DNA of 64,000 nt from Thermohalobaculum sediminis (GCF_023487995.1 NZ_JAMFKN010000010.1:62001-126000), one strand, 5' to 3'; positions 19,188 through 28,155 are shown, numbered from the stretch's first letter. Numbers and translations are program-made. The notes: generated by a model from the letters alone, not told the origin.

Positions 19188-20332
19188 TGCCGCTCGCCGA
19201 AGCCCGCGCCGTGCGCAGGGCCGAGCGCCCCGGCCTGCTCGCGCGGCTGCTGCGGCTCGACTGGGCGCTGGTGCTGCTGCTCGGCGCCATCGCCAGCGTG
19301 GGCTTCCTGATGCTCTACTCGGTGGCGGGCGGCAAGCTCGACCCGTGGTCGGCGCGCCAGATGACGCGCTTCGGCGCCGGCCTCGTCATCATGCTCATCG
19401 TCGCGCTGATCGACATCCGGTTCTGGAAATGGGCGTCGCCCTTCGCCTATCTCGTCGCGCTGGCGCTCCTGGTCGCGGTCGAGGTCGCGGGCGAGACCGG
19501 CATGGGCGCGACACGCTGGATCGACCTCGGCCCGATCCAGCTCCAGCCGTCCGAGCTGATGAAGATCGCGATCGTGCTGGTACTCGCGCGCTATTACACG
19601 TGGCTGTCGCGCGACCTCACCAGCCACCCGCTCTGGCTGATCCCGCCGCTCCTGCTGATCCTCGTGCCGATGGTGCTGGTTCTCAAGCAGCCCGACCTCG
19701 GGACGGCGCTGCTGATCGCCATGAGCGGGGCGGTCGTGATGTTCCTGGCGGGCGTGTCGATCTGGTATTTCGGGGCCGCCGCGGCGGCGGCGGGTGGCGT
19801 CGTGTGGGCGGTGATGGCCTCGCGCGGGACCGACTGGCAGTTGCTCAAGGACTACCAGTACCGCCGCATCCTGACCTTCCTCGATCCCGAGCAGGACCCG
19901 CTGGGCGCCGGCTATCACATCACGCAGTCGAAGATCGCCATGGGCTCGGGCGGGTTCTCGGGGCGCGGCTTCATGCAGGGCACGCAGTCGCGCCTCAACT
20001 TCCTGCCCGAGAAGCACACCGACTTCATCTTCACCACGCTGAGCGAGGAGTTCGGCTTCGTCGGCTCGGCCTCGCTGCTGGGGCTCTACGTGCTGGTGAT
20101 CGTGTTCTGCTTCGTCTCGATGGCCCGCAACCGCGACCGGTTCGGCGCGCTGATCACCGGGGGCCTCGCCGCGACGTTCTTCTTCTTCTGGGCGATCAAC
20201 ATGGCGATGGTGATGGGCCTAGTGCCCGTCGTCGGCGTGCCGCTGCCGCTGGTCAGCTATGGCGGCTCGGCCATGCTGGTGTTGATGATCGCATTCGGGC
20301 TGATCCAGTCCGCCCATGTCCATCGCAAGTAG
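19184..20332 (+). CDS. rodA: Peptidoglycan glycosyltransferase RodA
   Basis: RodA is the SEDS-family glycan polymerase of the elongasome. The 382-residue protein is strongly hydrophobic with about ten predicted membrane helices. It carries the SEDS signatures LKQPDLGTALLIAMSG, GSGGFSGRGFMQGTQSRLNFLPEKHTDF (key Asp in the last block) and SYGGSAMLVLM near the C terminus. It overlaps mrdA by 4 bp and is followed after 9 bp by a 2-hydroxyacid dehydrogenase gene, which may share the transcript. Confidence 0.96.
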   Translation: MMPLAEARAVRRAERPGLLARLLRLDWALVLLLGAIASVGFLMLYSVAGGKLDPWSARQMTRFGAGLVIMLIVALIDIRFWKWASPFAYLVALALLVAVEVAGETGMGATRWIDLGPIQLQPSELMKIAIVLVLARYYTWLSRDLTSHPLWLIPPLLLILVPMVLVLKQPDLGTALLIAMSGAVVMFLAGVSIWYFGAAAAAAGGVVWAVMASRGTDWQLLKDYQYRRILTFLDPEQDPLGAGYHITQSKIAMGSGGFSGRGFMQGTQSRLNFLPEKHTDFIFTTLSEEFGFVGSASLLGLYVLVIVFCFVSMARNRDRFGALITGGLAATFFFFWAINMAMVMGLVPVVGVPLPLVSYGGSAMLVLMIAFGLIQSAHVHRK

Positions 20333-20341
20333 GAAGGTTCC

Positions 20342-21289
20342 ATGGCCCCTCTCGTCGTCTATGCGGGCAAGCCGTCCGAGCGCGCCGCCTACGAGACCAG
20401 CCTGACCCGCGCGGCCGAGGCCGAGGGGGTCGGGATGCTCCTGTGCATGGACCCCGCCGACGCCGACCCGGCCGAGGTGGACTACCTGATCATCACCGGC
20501 AGCGGGCCGGTTCGCGACTTCGCGCCCTACACGCGGCTCAAGGCGCTCCTCAGCCTCTGGGCAGGGGTCGAGGACATCCTGCGCCTGCCGCTGCCGCACG
20601 GCGTGCCGCTGGTGCGGATGGTCGAGGAGGGGCTGACGCTGGGCATGATCGACTACGTCGTCGGCCACGTGATGCGCCACCATCTCGACATCGACCGCTT
20701 CATCGGCGCGGGCCCGTCGGGCGAATGGGGGACCGGCGCGCCGCCGCTCGCGCGCGAGCGCCATGTCGGCGTGCTCGGCCTCGGCGCGCTCGGGTCGGTC
20801 TGCGCGGGGCGGCTTGCGGCCAACGGCTTTCGCGTGACCGGCTGGTCGCGGACGGAGAAGCGCGTGCCGGGCGTGCGCTGCCTCGCCGGCGAGGGTGGGC
20901 TTGGCCGCACCCTCTCCGATTCCGAGATCCTCGTGCTGCTGCTGCCGCTCACGGCCGATACCTCGCGCATCCTGGACGCGCGGCGCATCGGCATGCTGCC
21001 CGACGGCGCCTGCGTGGTGAACGCGGGCCGCGGGCCGCTGATCGACCACGAGGCGCTGCTCGCGGCGCTCGACGCGGGCCGCCTGCGCCACGCCACGATG
21101 GATGTGTTCGACGTCGAGCCCCTGCCCCCCGAGCACCGCTACTGGACGCACCCGCGGGTCACCGTCACGCCGCACATCGCCTCGGTCACCCGGCCCGAGA
21201 CCGCCTCGCTCTCGCTGGTGCGCCAGATCGCCCGCGACGAGCGGGGCGAGCCGTTCACCCATGTCGTCGACCGCGCGCACGGCTACTGA
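20342..21289 (+). CDS. ghrA: Glyoxylate/hydroxypyruvate reductase A-type 2-hydroxyacid dehydrogenase
   Basis: A 315-residue member of the D-2-hydroxyacid dehydrogenase family, closest in layout to GhrA, which reduces glyoxylate and hydroxypyruvate with NADPH. Visible features are the Rossmann motif VLGLGALGSVCAGRLA, followed by GWSRTEKR (basic residues favour NADPH). The catalytic Arg lies in NAGRGPLIDHEALL, the Glu in DVFDVEPLPPEHRYW and the His in VTPHIASVTRPETA. The usual GhrA length is about 312. It lies 9 bp after rodA. The name is family-based; substrate preference within the family varies. Confidence 0.8.
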   Translation: MAPLVVYAGKPSERAAYETSLTRAAEAEGVGMLLCMDPADADPAEVDYLIITGSGPVRDFAPYTRLKALLSLWAGVEDILRLPLPHGVPLVRMVEEGLTLGMIDYVVGHVMRHHLDIDRFIGAGPSGEWGTGAPPLARERHVGVLGLGALGSVCAGRLAANGFRVTGWSRTEKRVPGVRCLAGEGGLGRTLSDSEILVLLLPLTADTSRILDARRIGMLPDGACVVNAGRGPLIDHEALLAALDAGRLRHATMDVFDVEPLPPEHRYWTHPRVTVTPHIASVTRPETASLSLVRQIARDERGEPFTHVVDRAHGY

Positions 21290-21367
21290 GCGGCGCCGCG
21301 CCCTGCCATTGCGTGGCGCTCGCCGCGGGACTAAGTGTTTGGCGCGAGTGACGGGGAGCGGACGGCG

Positions 21368-22138
21368 ATGACGGGCGAGAACGGCAACGGCGGTCGGAAG
21401 GCCCGGACCTCGCGGCGCCGGCGGGTTTCGCTTGGCCATCGGCTTCGGGCGAATTTCCTCACGGGCCTGATCGTCGTCGTCCCGGTGGTGGTGACGCTGT
21501 ATCTTACCTGGGCCTTCATCACCTTCGTCGACTCGCGCGTGCTGCCGCTGGTGCCCGCGCCCTACAACCCGCGCACCTATATCGACGCCGACATCCCCGG
21601 CTACGGGCTGATCGTCTTCCTGATCTTCACCACGGTCGTCGGCTATTTCGCCAAGCGCGTCTTCGGCAAGCAGCTCATTCGGGTGGGCGAGGACTTCGTC
21701 GACCGGATGCCCGTGGTGCGTTCGATCTACAACGCGCTCAAGCAGCTCGTTGAAACCGTGCTGAGCCAGTCCAAGAGCTCGTTCCGGCAGGCCTGCCTGA
21801 TCGAGTATCCGCGCAAGGGCGTCTGGGCCATCGCCTTCATCTCGACCGACACCAAGGGCGAGATTCTCAGCCGCACCGGCGGGCGCGAGATGGTGTCGGT
21901 GTTCCTGCCGACCACGCCGAACCCGACCTCGGGCTTCCTGATGTTCATCCCCAAGACCGACGTGATCCCGCTCGACATGACGATCGAGGAGGCGGCCAAG
22001 CTGATCATCTCGGCGGGTCTCGTCAGCCCGCCCTCGCGCGAAGAGATCGCCGCCGAGCAGGCCCGCATCGCGCGCCGCAAGGAACAGCTTGCCCGCGTCG
22101 CGGGGGCGAGCCTGAACGGCAACAACGACAAGGGCTGA
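21368..22138 (+). CDS. DUF502 family membrane protein
   Basis: The 256-residue protein has a basic cytoplasmic N terminus (RKARTSRRRRVSLGHRLRA), two membrane helices (about residues 28-50 and 73-92) and the conserved DUF502 core GEDFVDRMPVVRSIYNALKQ, GVWAIAFIST and SVFLPTTPNPTSGFL. The function of DUF502 is not established. ATG 21368 is preferred over GTG 21335 because GGGGAG lies 9 bp before it. It converges with the symporter gene (22156) with a 17-bp gap. Confidence 0.85.
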   Translation: MTGENGNGGRKARTSRRRRVSLGHRLRANFLTGLIVVVPVVVTLYLTWAFITFVDSRVLPLVPAPYNPRTYIDADIPGYGLIVFLIFTTVVGYFAKRVFGKQLIRVGEDFVDRMPVVRSIYNALKQLVETVLSQSKSSFRQACLIEYPRKGVWAIAFISTDTKGEILSRTGGREMVSVFLPTTPNPTSGFLMFIPKTDVIPLDMTIEEAAKLIISAGLVSPPSREEIAAEQARIARRKEQLARVAGASLNGNNDKG

Positions 22139-22155
22139 AGGCGCGGCCCCCGCCC

Positions 22156-23526
22156 TCAGCGCCGCCGCAGCCCAGCGGCGAAGGCGCCGAAGCCGATCGC
22201 CAGCACCGCCACGCAGATGGCCAGCAGCTTCGAGTACTTGTGCTCGAACCCCGTGAGCGCGCCCACGATCTGCGTCCCGCCCTCGCTTTCCACAGCGTAG
22301 AGACCCGCCCCCAGCATCGCCGCGGCAAAGGCCAGGAGATAGGCCCAGCGCGCGACCTCTCGCCCGCCGATGATCGAGATCACGGCCACGGGCGCGAGGA
22401 ACATCGACGCCGTGCCCGACACCGCGACGGCCGTGTAGAGCTCGTCCCAGCCCAGCGCGAGGAAGCCGAGACCGCCCGCCATGCACAGCGCCATCGCGAC
22501 CCGCCCGTTCGCCAGCGTCCGGCGCGCGAGCCCCATGTCCACGACGGCGAGCTTGGCCGCGCTCGACAGCGTCGAGTCCATGGTCGAGACCGCCGAGACG
22601 ATCAGCGCGAGGTTGACCATCACCGTCAGCGGCGCCCCCAGCAGGCCCGACAGCGCCGTCTGGAAATCCTTCGCCCCGGCCGCGTGATGCGCCGCCACCA
22701 CGCCCAGCATGGCGAAGGCGAAGATCGAGGCCATGCCCAGCACCCCCGCCAGCCAGAAGCTCGCGCGCGTCGTCGCCCGGTCGGCGATGAAGCCCCGGTC
22801 GGTCATCACCGGGTCGTGCAGCGGATAGCTGATCACCTGTAGGAGCGCGACCGCCAGCAGCACCCAGCCCGGCCCCTGATCGACCCCTGCCGGCGTCGCA
22901 AGGTCCGCTGCCGCCACCTGCGGCAGTGCCGACACCGCAAGCCACACCGCCACGAGCAGCCCCAGGAACACCAGCATCTGCACGACATCGGTACGCAGCG
23001 AGGCCGAGAGCCCCCCAAGCATCGAATAGCCCAGCGTCAGCGCCGAGATCGCGGCGATCGCGCCCCAGTAGCCAAGGCTGCCGGTCGCGCTGAATACCAG
23101 CCCCACCATCAGCAGGTTCGCGAACACCTCGGACAGCAGCCGCGCACCGATGAGGATGTTGAAGCACGCCGTCCCCGCCGTCCCGAAGCGCGCGCGCAGG
23201 AAGTCATGGATCGAACCCTGCCCGCCCGTCGCCCTCAGCCGGTCGATCACCAGCCCGCCGGTGAAGAAGCTGAGGTAATAGGCCGTGTAGGCCAGCGCCC
23301 CGGCGAGGCCGTAATGGAACGCGAGGACGGCCGCCGTCAGCAGCGAGCGCGCGAAGATCCAGGTGGTCACCTGGCTCAGGACCAGCATCCACAGGCCCGG
23401 CGCCCGACCCTCGAGATCGACCCCGCCGAAGAAGCCCTCGGGCGTCGCGGCCCGGCGCGAGACGGCAAAGGATGCCACCATGATGGCGGCCGTCGCGCCC
23501 AGGGCGAGCGCGGTCTCAAGGGTCAT
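22156..23526 (-). CDS. Sodium:solute symporter family protein
   Basis: A 456-residue membrane protein with about 12-13 predicted helices and the layout of the SSS family (PutP/PanF-like). Typical elements are the early segment VTTWIFARSLLTAA, an inner-loop GLSASLRTDVVQMLVFLG, and LIVSAVSTMDSTLSSAAKLAVVD, in which Ser/Thr residues correspond to the Na2 region. The substrate cannot be read from sequence. Divergent upstream is an uncharacterised gene starting at 23606; no operon partner is evident. Confidence 0.85.
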   Translation of the reverse strand: MTLETALALGATAAIMVASFAVSRRAATPEGFFGGVDLEGRAPGLWMLVLSQVTTWIFARSLLTAAVLAFHYGLAGALAYTAYYLSFFTGGLVIDRLRATGGQGSIHDFLRARFGTAGTACFNILIGARLLSEVFANLLMVGLVFSATGSLGYWGAIAAISALTLGYSMLGGLSASLRTDVVQMLVFLGLLVAVWLAVSALPQVAAADLATPAGVDQGPGWVLLAVALLQVISYPLHDPVMTDRGFIADRATTRASFWLAGVLGMASIFAFAMLGVVAAHHAAGAKDFQTALSGLLGAPLTVMVNLALIVSAVSTMDSTLSSAAKLAVVDMGLARRTLANGRVAMALCMAGGLGFLALGWDELYTAVAVSGTASMFLAPVAVISIIGGREVARWAYLLAFAAAMLGAGLYAVESEGGTQIVGALTGFEHKYSKLLAICVAVLAIGFGAFAAGLRRR

Positions 23527-23605
23527 GGCATGGTCTCCGTGAGGTTCCGTTCAGGACGTGCTAGCAGCAGAAGGCATGAAATCGAAGTCAACGGGGCGTG
23601 AGCGG

Positions 23606-24256
23606 ATGGACGGGCATGACGACTGGCTGATGGCGATCCTCACCCGCCCGGCGACGGTCGACGACTACTTCTTCACGCCCGACCTCGACCCGCCGCACGG
23701 CGATGCTGCCGAGTTCGCCGCGCATCTGGGCTGGCTGCTGACCGAACCCGGCGCGCGGATGGCGGCTTGCGACGATCTCTCGGTCGCCGCGGGCCTGCGC
23801 TGGATCTTCGATTCTGCCGAGCCGCTGATGATCCGCTGCATCGGCACGCCCGCGGTGCCGCAGGCGGTGCGGCTTGCCCTCGTCGCGAGGTTCGAGCGCC
23901 TGTTCTCCGAGGTGATCGCGCCGCGCTGCCCGCCTGCGCTGGGGCATCTCTCCGAAGATGGCGGGCCGCTCGGGCTGACGGCCTACATGTTCTTCGACCT
24001 CCTATGGATCGAGCCGCCCGCCGATCCCGCCGAGGCCTCGGCGCTCGATGCGGCACTGATCGAGGTGATGGGCGCCATCCTCGCCCTGCCCCATGCCGCC
24101 TGGCAGGAGGCCGCGCTGCACGGCCTTGGCCACGCGCACGATCGGGCGCCGGGCCGGGTCGAGGCGCTCATCGACGGCTTCCTCGCGTCCGGCCGGGTGG
24201 CCCGGCCGGAACTCGCGGCCTATGCCCGGGCGGCGCGGGCGGGCTGCGTGCTCTGA
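23606..24256 (+). CDS. Hypothetical protein
   Basis: A 216-residue soluble protein with no signal peptide or membrane segment and no motif I recognise. It is rich in Ala/Leu/Pro and contains the aromatic cluster TAYMFFDLLWIEPP and a late GLGHAHDRAPGRVEALIDGFL resembling helical-repeat proteins. In-frame starts at 23573 (MKSKST) and a GTG at 23558 are alternatives; none has a strong ribosome site. Its stop is 1 bp from the end of convergent recQ. Function unknown. Confidence 0.6.
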   Translation: MDGHDDWLMAILTRPATVDDYFFTPDLDPPHGDAAEFAAHLGWLLTEPGARMAACDDLSVAAGLRWIFDSAEPLMIRCIGTPAVPQAVRLALVARFERLFSEVIAPRCPPALGHLSEDGGPLGLTAYMFFDLLWIEPPADPAEASALDAALIEVMGAILALPHAAWQEAALHGLGHAHDRAPGRVEALIDGFLASGRVARPELAAYARAARAGCVL

Positions 24257-24257
24257 C

Positions 24258-26072
24258 TCAGCCCGCCTCGCGGATCACGGCGAGGAAGGTGTCTCCATAG
24301 CGTTCCAGCTTGGCCGCGCCGACACCGTGGACCTCGCCCATCTGGCTGGGTGTCGCGGGGCGGCGCGCCGCCATCTCGATCAGGCTGCGGTCGGAGAAGA
24401 CCACATAGGCCGGCACGTTCGCCTCGCGCGCCAGTTCGGCGCGGCGCGCCTTCAGCGCACGCAGCAGCGCCTCGTCCTCGGGCGCCATCCGGGGCGCGGG
24501 GAGTGCGCCCTTCCGTGCCGCGGCCTTGCGCGCGGGCGTCTCGCGCTTCAGCTCGACGGGCTGCGTGCCGCGCAGCACCTCCCAGCCTGCCTCGGTCACC
24601 CGCCATGCCCCGCCGCGCTCGCCGTCGATGGTGCAGAGGCCCAAGGCCAGCATCTGCCTGAGCCACGCCTGCCAGTCGCCCCGCCCATGCGCCGCGCCGA
24701 CGCCGAAGGTGCGGATCTGGTCATGGCCGAGGCGCCGGATGCGATCGTCCGCCTCGCCCCGCAGCACCGCCACCACATGCCCCGCGCCGAAGCCCTCGCC
24801 GGTGCGCAGCATGGCCGACAGCGCCATCTGCGCGATCTCGGTCCCGTCGATCCGCTCGGGCGGCTCGCGGCACAGGTCGCAGTTGCCGCAGGGCCCCGCC
24901 GCCTCGCCGAAATAGGCGAGCAGCGTCTGGCGCCGGCAGGCCGGCGCCTCGGCCAGCGCCAGCAGGGCGGAAAGCCGCGCGTGATCGGCGCGCTTGCGCT
25001 CGGGTGGTGCGTCGCCCTCGTCGATCCGGGCGCGCGCGAGCCGGATGTCGTCGGCGCCATAGAGCGTCAGCGTGTCGGCCGGCAGGCCGTCGCGCCCGGC
25101 GCGGCCGATCTCCTGGTAATAGGCCTCGATCGACTTGGGCAGGTCGGCCTGCACAACGAAGCGCACGTCGGGCTTGTCCACCCCCATGCCGAAGGCCACC
25201 GTCGCCGCCATCACCACGCCCTCGCCGCGGGTGAAGCGGGTCTGGCGCGCCGTGCGCTCGTCGGCGTCGAGCCCCGCATGGTAGGTCAGCGCGTCGACCC
25301 CCGCCTCGCGCAGCGCCGCGGCCATGCCCTCGGCCCGGTCGCGCGTCGCGCAATAGACGATGCCCGACTGCCCCGGCCGCGCCGCCACGAAGTCCAGCAC
25401 CTGCCGGCGCGGGCTTGCCTTGGGCTGGAAGGCGAGGGAGAGGTTCGGCCGGTCGAAGCCGCGGATGAAGCTGCGCGGGCGTCGCCCCGCGAACAGGCGA
25501 CGGACGATCTCGGCCCGCGTGTCCTCGTCGGCCGTGGCGGTGAAGGCCCCCACAGGCACGCCGAGGCGCGCGGCAAGCTCGCCCAGCCGCAGGTAGTCGG
25601 GCCGGAAGTCGTGCCCCCACTGGCTGATGCAATGCGCCTCGTCCACCGCCAGCCGCGCGATGCCAAGCCCCGCCAGCCAGTCGCAGAACCGCTCGGACGC
25701 CAGCCGCTCGGGCGCGATGTAGAGCAGCCTCAGCCGCCCCTCGCGCACCACGTCTAGGATCCAGTCGCGCTCGTCCGGCGCGGTCGCCGACGACAGCGCC
25801 GCCGCCGTCACGCCGTTCTCGCGCAGCGCCGCCACCTGATCCTGCATCAGCGCGATCAGCGGCGAGATGACGACCGTGAGCCGCCCGCCCACCAGCGCCG
25901 GCAACTGGTAGCACAACGACTTGCCGCCCCCCGTGGGCATGATCGCCAGCACGTCCTCGCCCGCCAGCATCGCGGCCACGATCTCGCCCTGCCCGGGCCG
26001 GTAATCGTGAAAGCCGAAGACCCGCGCCAGCACCTCGCGGTCGGGCGTCGTCGCCCCTGCCGCGTCCCTCAT
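24258..26072 (-). CDS. recQ: ATP-dependent DNA helicase RecQ
   Basis: RecQ unwinds recombination and replication intermediates 3' to 5'. The 604-residue protein has Walker A MPTGGGKSLC (Lys51), the DEAH box (LAVDEAHCISQWGHDFRPDY), motif VI EIGRAGRDGLPA, the zinc-binding cysteines (CRRQTLLAYFGE to CGNCDLC), a winged-helix RQC region and a C-terminal HRDC domain (DRSLIEMAARRPATPSQM). Its ATG overlaps the stop of the upstream peptide-binding protein gene (ATGA at 26069-26072), an unexpected partner. No LexA box was seen immediately upstream. Confidence 0.95.
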   Translation of the reverse strand: MRDAAGATTPDREVLARVFGFHDYRPGQGEIVAAMLAGEDVLAIMPTGGGKSLCYQLPALVGGRLTVVISPLIALMQDQVAALRENGVTAAALSSATAPDERDWILDVVREGRLRLLYIAPERLASERFCDWLAGLGIARLAVDEAHCISQWGHDFRPDYLRLGELAARLGVPVGAFTATADEDTRAEIVRRLFAGRRPRSFIRGFDRPNLSLAFQPKASPRRQVLDFVAARPGQSGIVYCATRDRAEGMAAALREAGVDALTYHAGLDADERTARQTRFTRGEGVVMAATVAFGMGVDKPDVRFVVQADLPKSIEAYYQEIGRAGRDGLPADTLTLYGADDIRLARARIDEGDAPPERKRADHARLSALLALAEAPACRRQTLLAYFGEAAGPCGNCDLCREPPERIDGTEIAQMALSAMLRTGEGFGAGHVVAVLRGEADDRIRRLGHDQIRTFGVGAAHGRGDWQAWLRQMLALGLCTIDGERGGAWRVTEAGWEVLRGTQPVELKRETPARKAAARKGALPAPRMAPEDEALLRALKARRAELAREANVPAYVVFSDRSLIEMAARRPATPSQMGEVHGVGAAKLERYGDTFLAVIREAG

Positions 26073-27865
26073 TCGCGCCACCACAGGCCGGGCCCGGCCC
26101 ACCAGCCCCACCAGCCATAGAGCGGCGCGCGCTCGGGGCCGCGCACGCCCGCCGAATGCGCGATCCGGTCGGTGGGCAGCGCGCCGAAGGGCACGACGTA
26201 GATCCCTGCCATCAGCACCCGGTCGAGCGCGCGCACCGCGGCGCGGAAATCGTCCTCGCCCTCGGCCGCCAGCATCGCGTCGATCGCCGCCTCGACCGCG
26301 GGGTCGGCCACGCCCATGTAGTTGCGCGTCCCCGGCGTCTCGCGCCCGGCCGCGCCGAAATAGAGACGCTGCTCGGTCCCGGGGCTCAGCGACATCGACC
26401 AGCGGTTGGTCACGATGTCGAAGTCGTAATCCTGCCGCCTGAGCTGGTATTGCGCCGCATCGACCCGCCGGACCAGCATCTTGGCGCCAAGCCGGGCCAC
26501 CGCCTGCGACCAGATGCTGGCAAGCGTCTCGTCCTCGGTCGAGACGACAAGCGCCTCGACCACCAGCGGCCGGCCCTCGGCGTTGCGCCGCTGACCGTCG
26601 ACCACCGTCCAGCCCGCCTCGTCCAGCAGCGCCGCCGCCGCGCGCAGGTTGCGCCGGTCGCGCCCCGTGCCGTCCGAGACCGGCGGGCGCCAGCCTTCCT
26701 CCAGCGTGCCGGGCGGCAGATGCGCGGCGAAGGGCGCGAGGATCTCGCGCTCGCGCCCCTCGGCGGGACCGTCGAAGCCCAGCGGCGAGTTGTCGAAGAA
26801 CGAGCGGATGCGCCGCAGTTCGCCGCGGTAGAGCCGCTCGTTGACCCATTCCCAGTCGAAGGCGAGCGCCAGCGCCTCGCGCACCCGCCGGTCGCTCAGA
26901 GGCGCGCGGCGGGAATTGAAGACGAAGCCGTCCATCCCTGTCGGCCGGCCATGCGCGATCTCGGTCCGCACCAGCCGCCCGCTCAGAGCCGCGGGGAACT
27001 CGTAGCCCTCGGCCCAGCGCACGGGGTCGGCATCGGCGAAGAAGTCCACAGCCCCCGTCTGCACGGCCTGCCACAGTGCATCGGCGTTCCGGAAATACTC
27101 GTAGCGCACCTCATCGAAGTTGTTCAGGCCGCGGTTCACCGGCAGGTCGGCCCCCCACCAGTCGGGGTCGCGCCGGAAGGTGACGAAGCGCCCCGGTTCG
27201 AAATCCGCGATGAAATACGGCCCCGAACCGATGATCGGCTCGAGCCCGGATTCGCCGAAAGGCCGCCCCTCCCACTGCGCCCTCTTGAGCACCGGGCGCA
27301 GGCCGAGGATCAGGGGAAGCTCGCGGTTCGGTTCCGAGAACTCGATGCGCAACGTGCGCTCGCCGCCGCGGCGAATGGCGGCGATGCTGTCCCAGGCGTT
27401 GCGGTAGCGGGGGTGCCCCTCGCGACCTAGCGTCTCGAAGGACCAGATGACGTCCTCCACCGTGACGGGCGAGCCGTCCGAGAATCGGGCCTGCGGGCGC
27501 AGCGTGAACTCGACCCAGGACCGGTCGGGCGGGGTCTCGACCGTTTCCGCCAGGAGGCCATAAAGCGTGAAGGGCTCGTCCTGGCTGCGCGCCATCAGCG
27601 ACTCGACCATGTGCGGTGCGACCGCCCAGGGGGCGCGACCCTTGAGGATGAAGGGGTTGAGGCTGTCGAAGCCGCCAACCTCGCCGAACACCGCACGCCC
27701 GCCCTTCGGAGCTGATTCGTTGCTATAGGGAAAGGCCGTAAAGCCTGATTCCAAAGCGGGTTTTCCATGCATCGCGATTCCGTGCTCCGGCGCCCCCGAG
27801 GCGGGGCCGGCGAGCCCCGCGAGAACCGCGAAAAGCGCGATGCCAGCACGTCTTAGAAGTGTCAT
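26069..27865 (-). CDS. ABC transporter substrate-binding protein, family 5, orphan YejA-like
   Basis: The 598-residue protein starts with a signal peptide (MTLLRRAGIALFAVLAGLAG, cleavage near SGA), so it is periplasmic. The body is an SBP_bac_5 domain: the [11 protein letters not shown] block and GSPVTVEDVIWSF are shared with the YejA-like protein at 49385, so the two are paralogues. No permease or ATPase gene is adjacent, so it must use a transporter elsewhere, perhaps yejBEF at 51-55 kb. The frame extends to 28060, but the signal peptide fixes the start at 27865. It is translationally coupled to recQ. Confidence 0.85.
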   Translation of the reverse strand: MTLLRRAGIALFAVLAGLAGPASGAPEHGIAMHGKPALESGFTAFPYSNESAPKGGRAVFGEVGGFDSLNPFILKGRAPWAVAPHMVESLMARSQDEPFTLYGLLAETVETPPDRSWVEFTLRPQARFSDGSPVTVEDVIWSFETLGREGHPRYRNAWDSIAAIRRGGERTLRIEFSEPNRELPLILGLRPVLKRAQWEGRPFGESGLEPIIGSGPYFIADFEPGRFVTFRRDPDWWGADLPVNRGLNNFDEVRYEYFRNADALWQAVQTGAVDFFADADPVRWAEGYEFPAALSGRLVRTEIAHGRPTGMDGFVFNSRRAPLSDRRVREALALAFDWEWVNERLYRGELRRIRSFFDNSPLGFDGPAEGREREILAPFAAHLPPGTLEEGWRPPVSDGTGRDRRNLRAAAALLDEAGWTVVDGQRRNAEGRPLVVEALVVSTEDETLASIWSQAVARLGAKMLVRRVDAAQYQLRRQDYDFDIVTNRWSMSLSPGTEQRLYFGAAGRETPGTRNYMGVADPAVEAAIDAMLAAEGEDDFRAAVRALDRVLMAGIYVVPFGALPTDRIAHSAGVRGPERAPLYGWWGWWAGPGLWWRE

Positions 27866-27887
27866 TGAATCCGATGCGAAAACCCCC

Positions 27888-27916
27888 TTGCCGAAACGGG
27901 CAAGATTGCGTATCGT
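27888..27916 (+). promoter_or_regulatory. Promoter of the candidate small RNA
   Basis: TTGCCG (27888-27893) and TATCGT (27911-27916) with a 17-bp spacer, on the + strand, where no protein gene follows until 28156. The predicted start is about 27922. Confidence 0.55.
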
Positions 27917-27921
27917 CAGAT

Positions 27922-27999
27922 CACTGCTCGATAGGTTTCTTGCCTGTATGAAACCTGCCTCAACACCTGACGCGCCCCCTTCGTGGGGCGCTTTTTTTT
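27922..27999 (+). ncRNA. Candidate trans-acting small RNA, about 78 nt
   Basis: The region has its own promoter, a 7-bp hairpin (AGGTTTC at 27933-27939 pairing with GAAACCT at 27950-27956, loop TTGCCTGTAT), a single-stranded CTGCCTCAACACCTGA linker, and a strong intrinsic terminator. It lies between the divergent peptide-binding protein gene and the 3-hydroxybutyrate dehydrogenase gene and encodes no plausible peptide. Size and two-hairpin form recall the alphaproteobacterial suhB/MmgR-type small RNAs, one of which affects polyhydroxybutyrate in Sinorhizobium. I could not check that match, so the family is a guess while the RNA itself is well supported by sequence. Confidence 0.6.
27972..27999 (+). 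terminator. Intrinsic terminator of the candidate small RNA
   Basis: GCGCCCC (27972-27978), loop CTTCGT, GGGGCGC (27985-27991), then eight T (27992-27999). It is the strongest intrinsic terminator in the window and lies upstream of, not after, the nearest + strand gene, which implies a short independent transcript. Confidence 0.85.
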
Positions 28000-28062
28000 G
28001 TTTCATCGCGTCGCCCTGCACGCTGCCCTGCCCGGCCATTGCCTGTTTTCGCTCTCGCAATT

Positions 28063-28073
28063 TTGCATTGCAA
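28063..28073. promoter_or_regulatory. TGC-rich palindrome resembling a PhaR operator
   Basis: TTGCATTGCAA is an inverted repeat (TTGCA, one centre base, TGCAA) in an AT-rich stretch, with CATTAT (28074-28079) as a possible -10 just after it. PhaR, the polyhydroxybutyrate regulator of Rhodobacterales and Paracoccus, binds TGC-rich palindromes. The gene downstream is a probable 3-hydroxybutyrate dehydrogenase, which would fit. Confidence 0.4.
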
Positions 28074-28155
28074 CATTATGCTGGCCGCCGCAACCGAAGG
28101 CGGGCCGCCCGGCAGGGTGGCCCGGAAGGCAAGGCAAGGTAAAGGGGCAAAGGTC

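Noticed and set aside
20219-23167. 982-codon minus-strand frame running across several genes
   Set aside because: It crosses ghrA, the DUF502 gene and the symporter gene, and only reflects the rarity of stop codons in GC-rich antisense frames.
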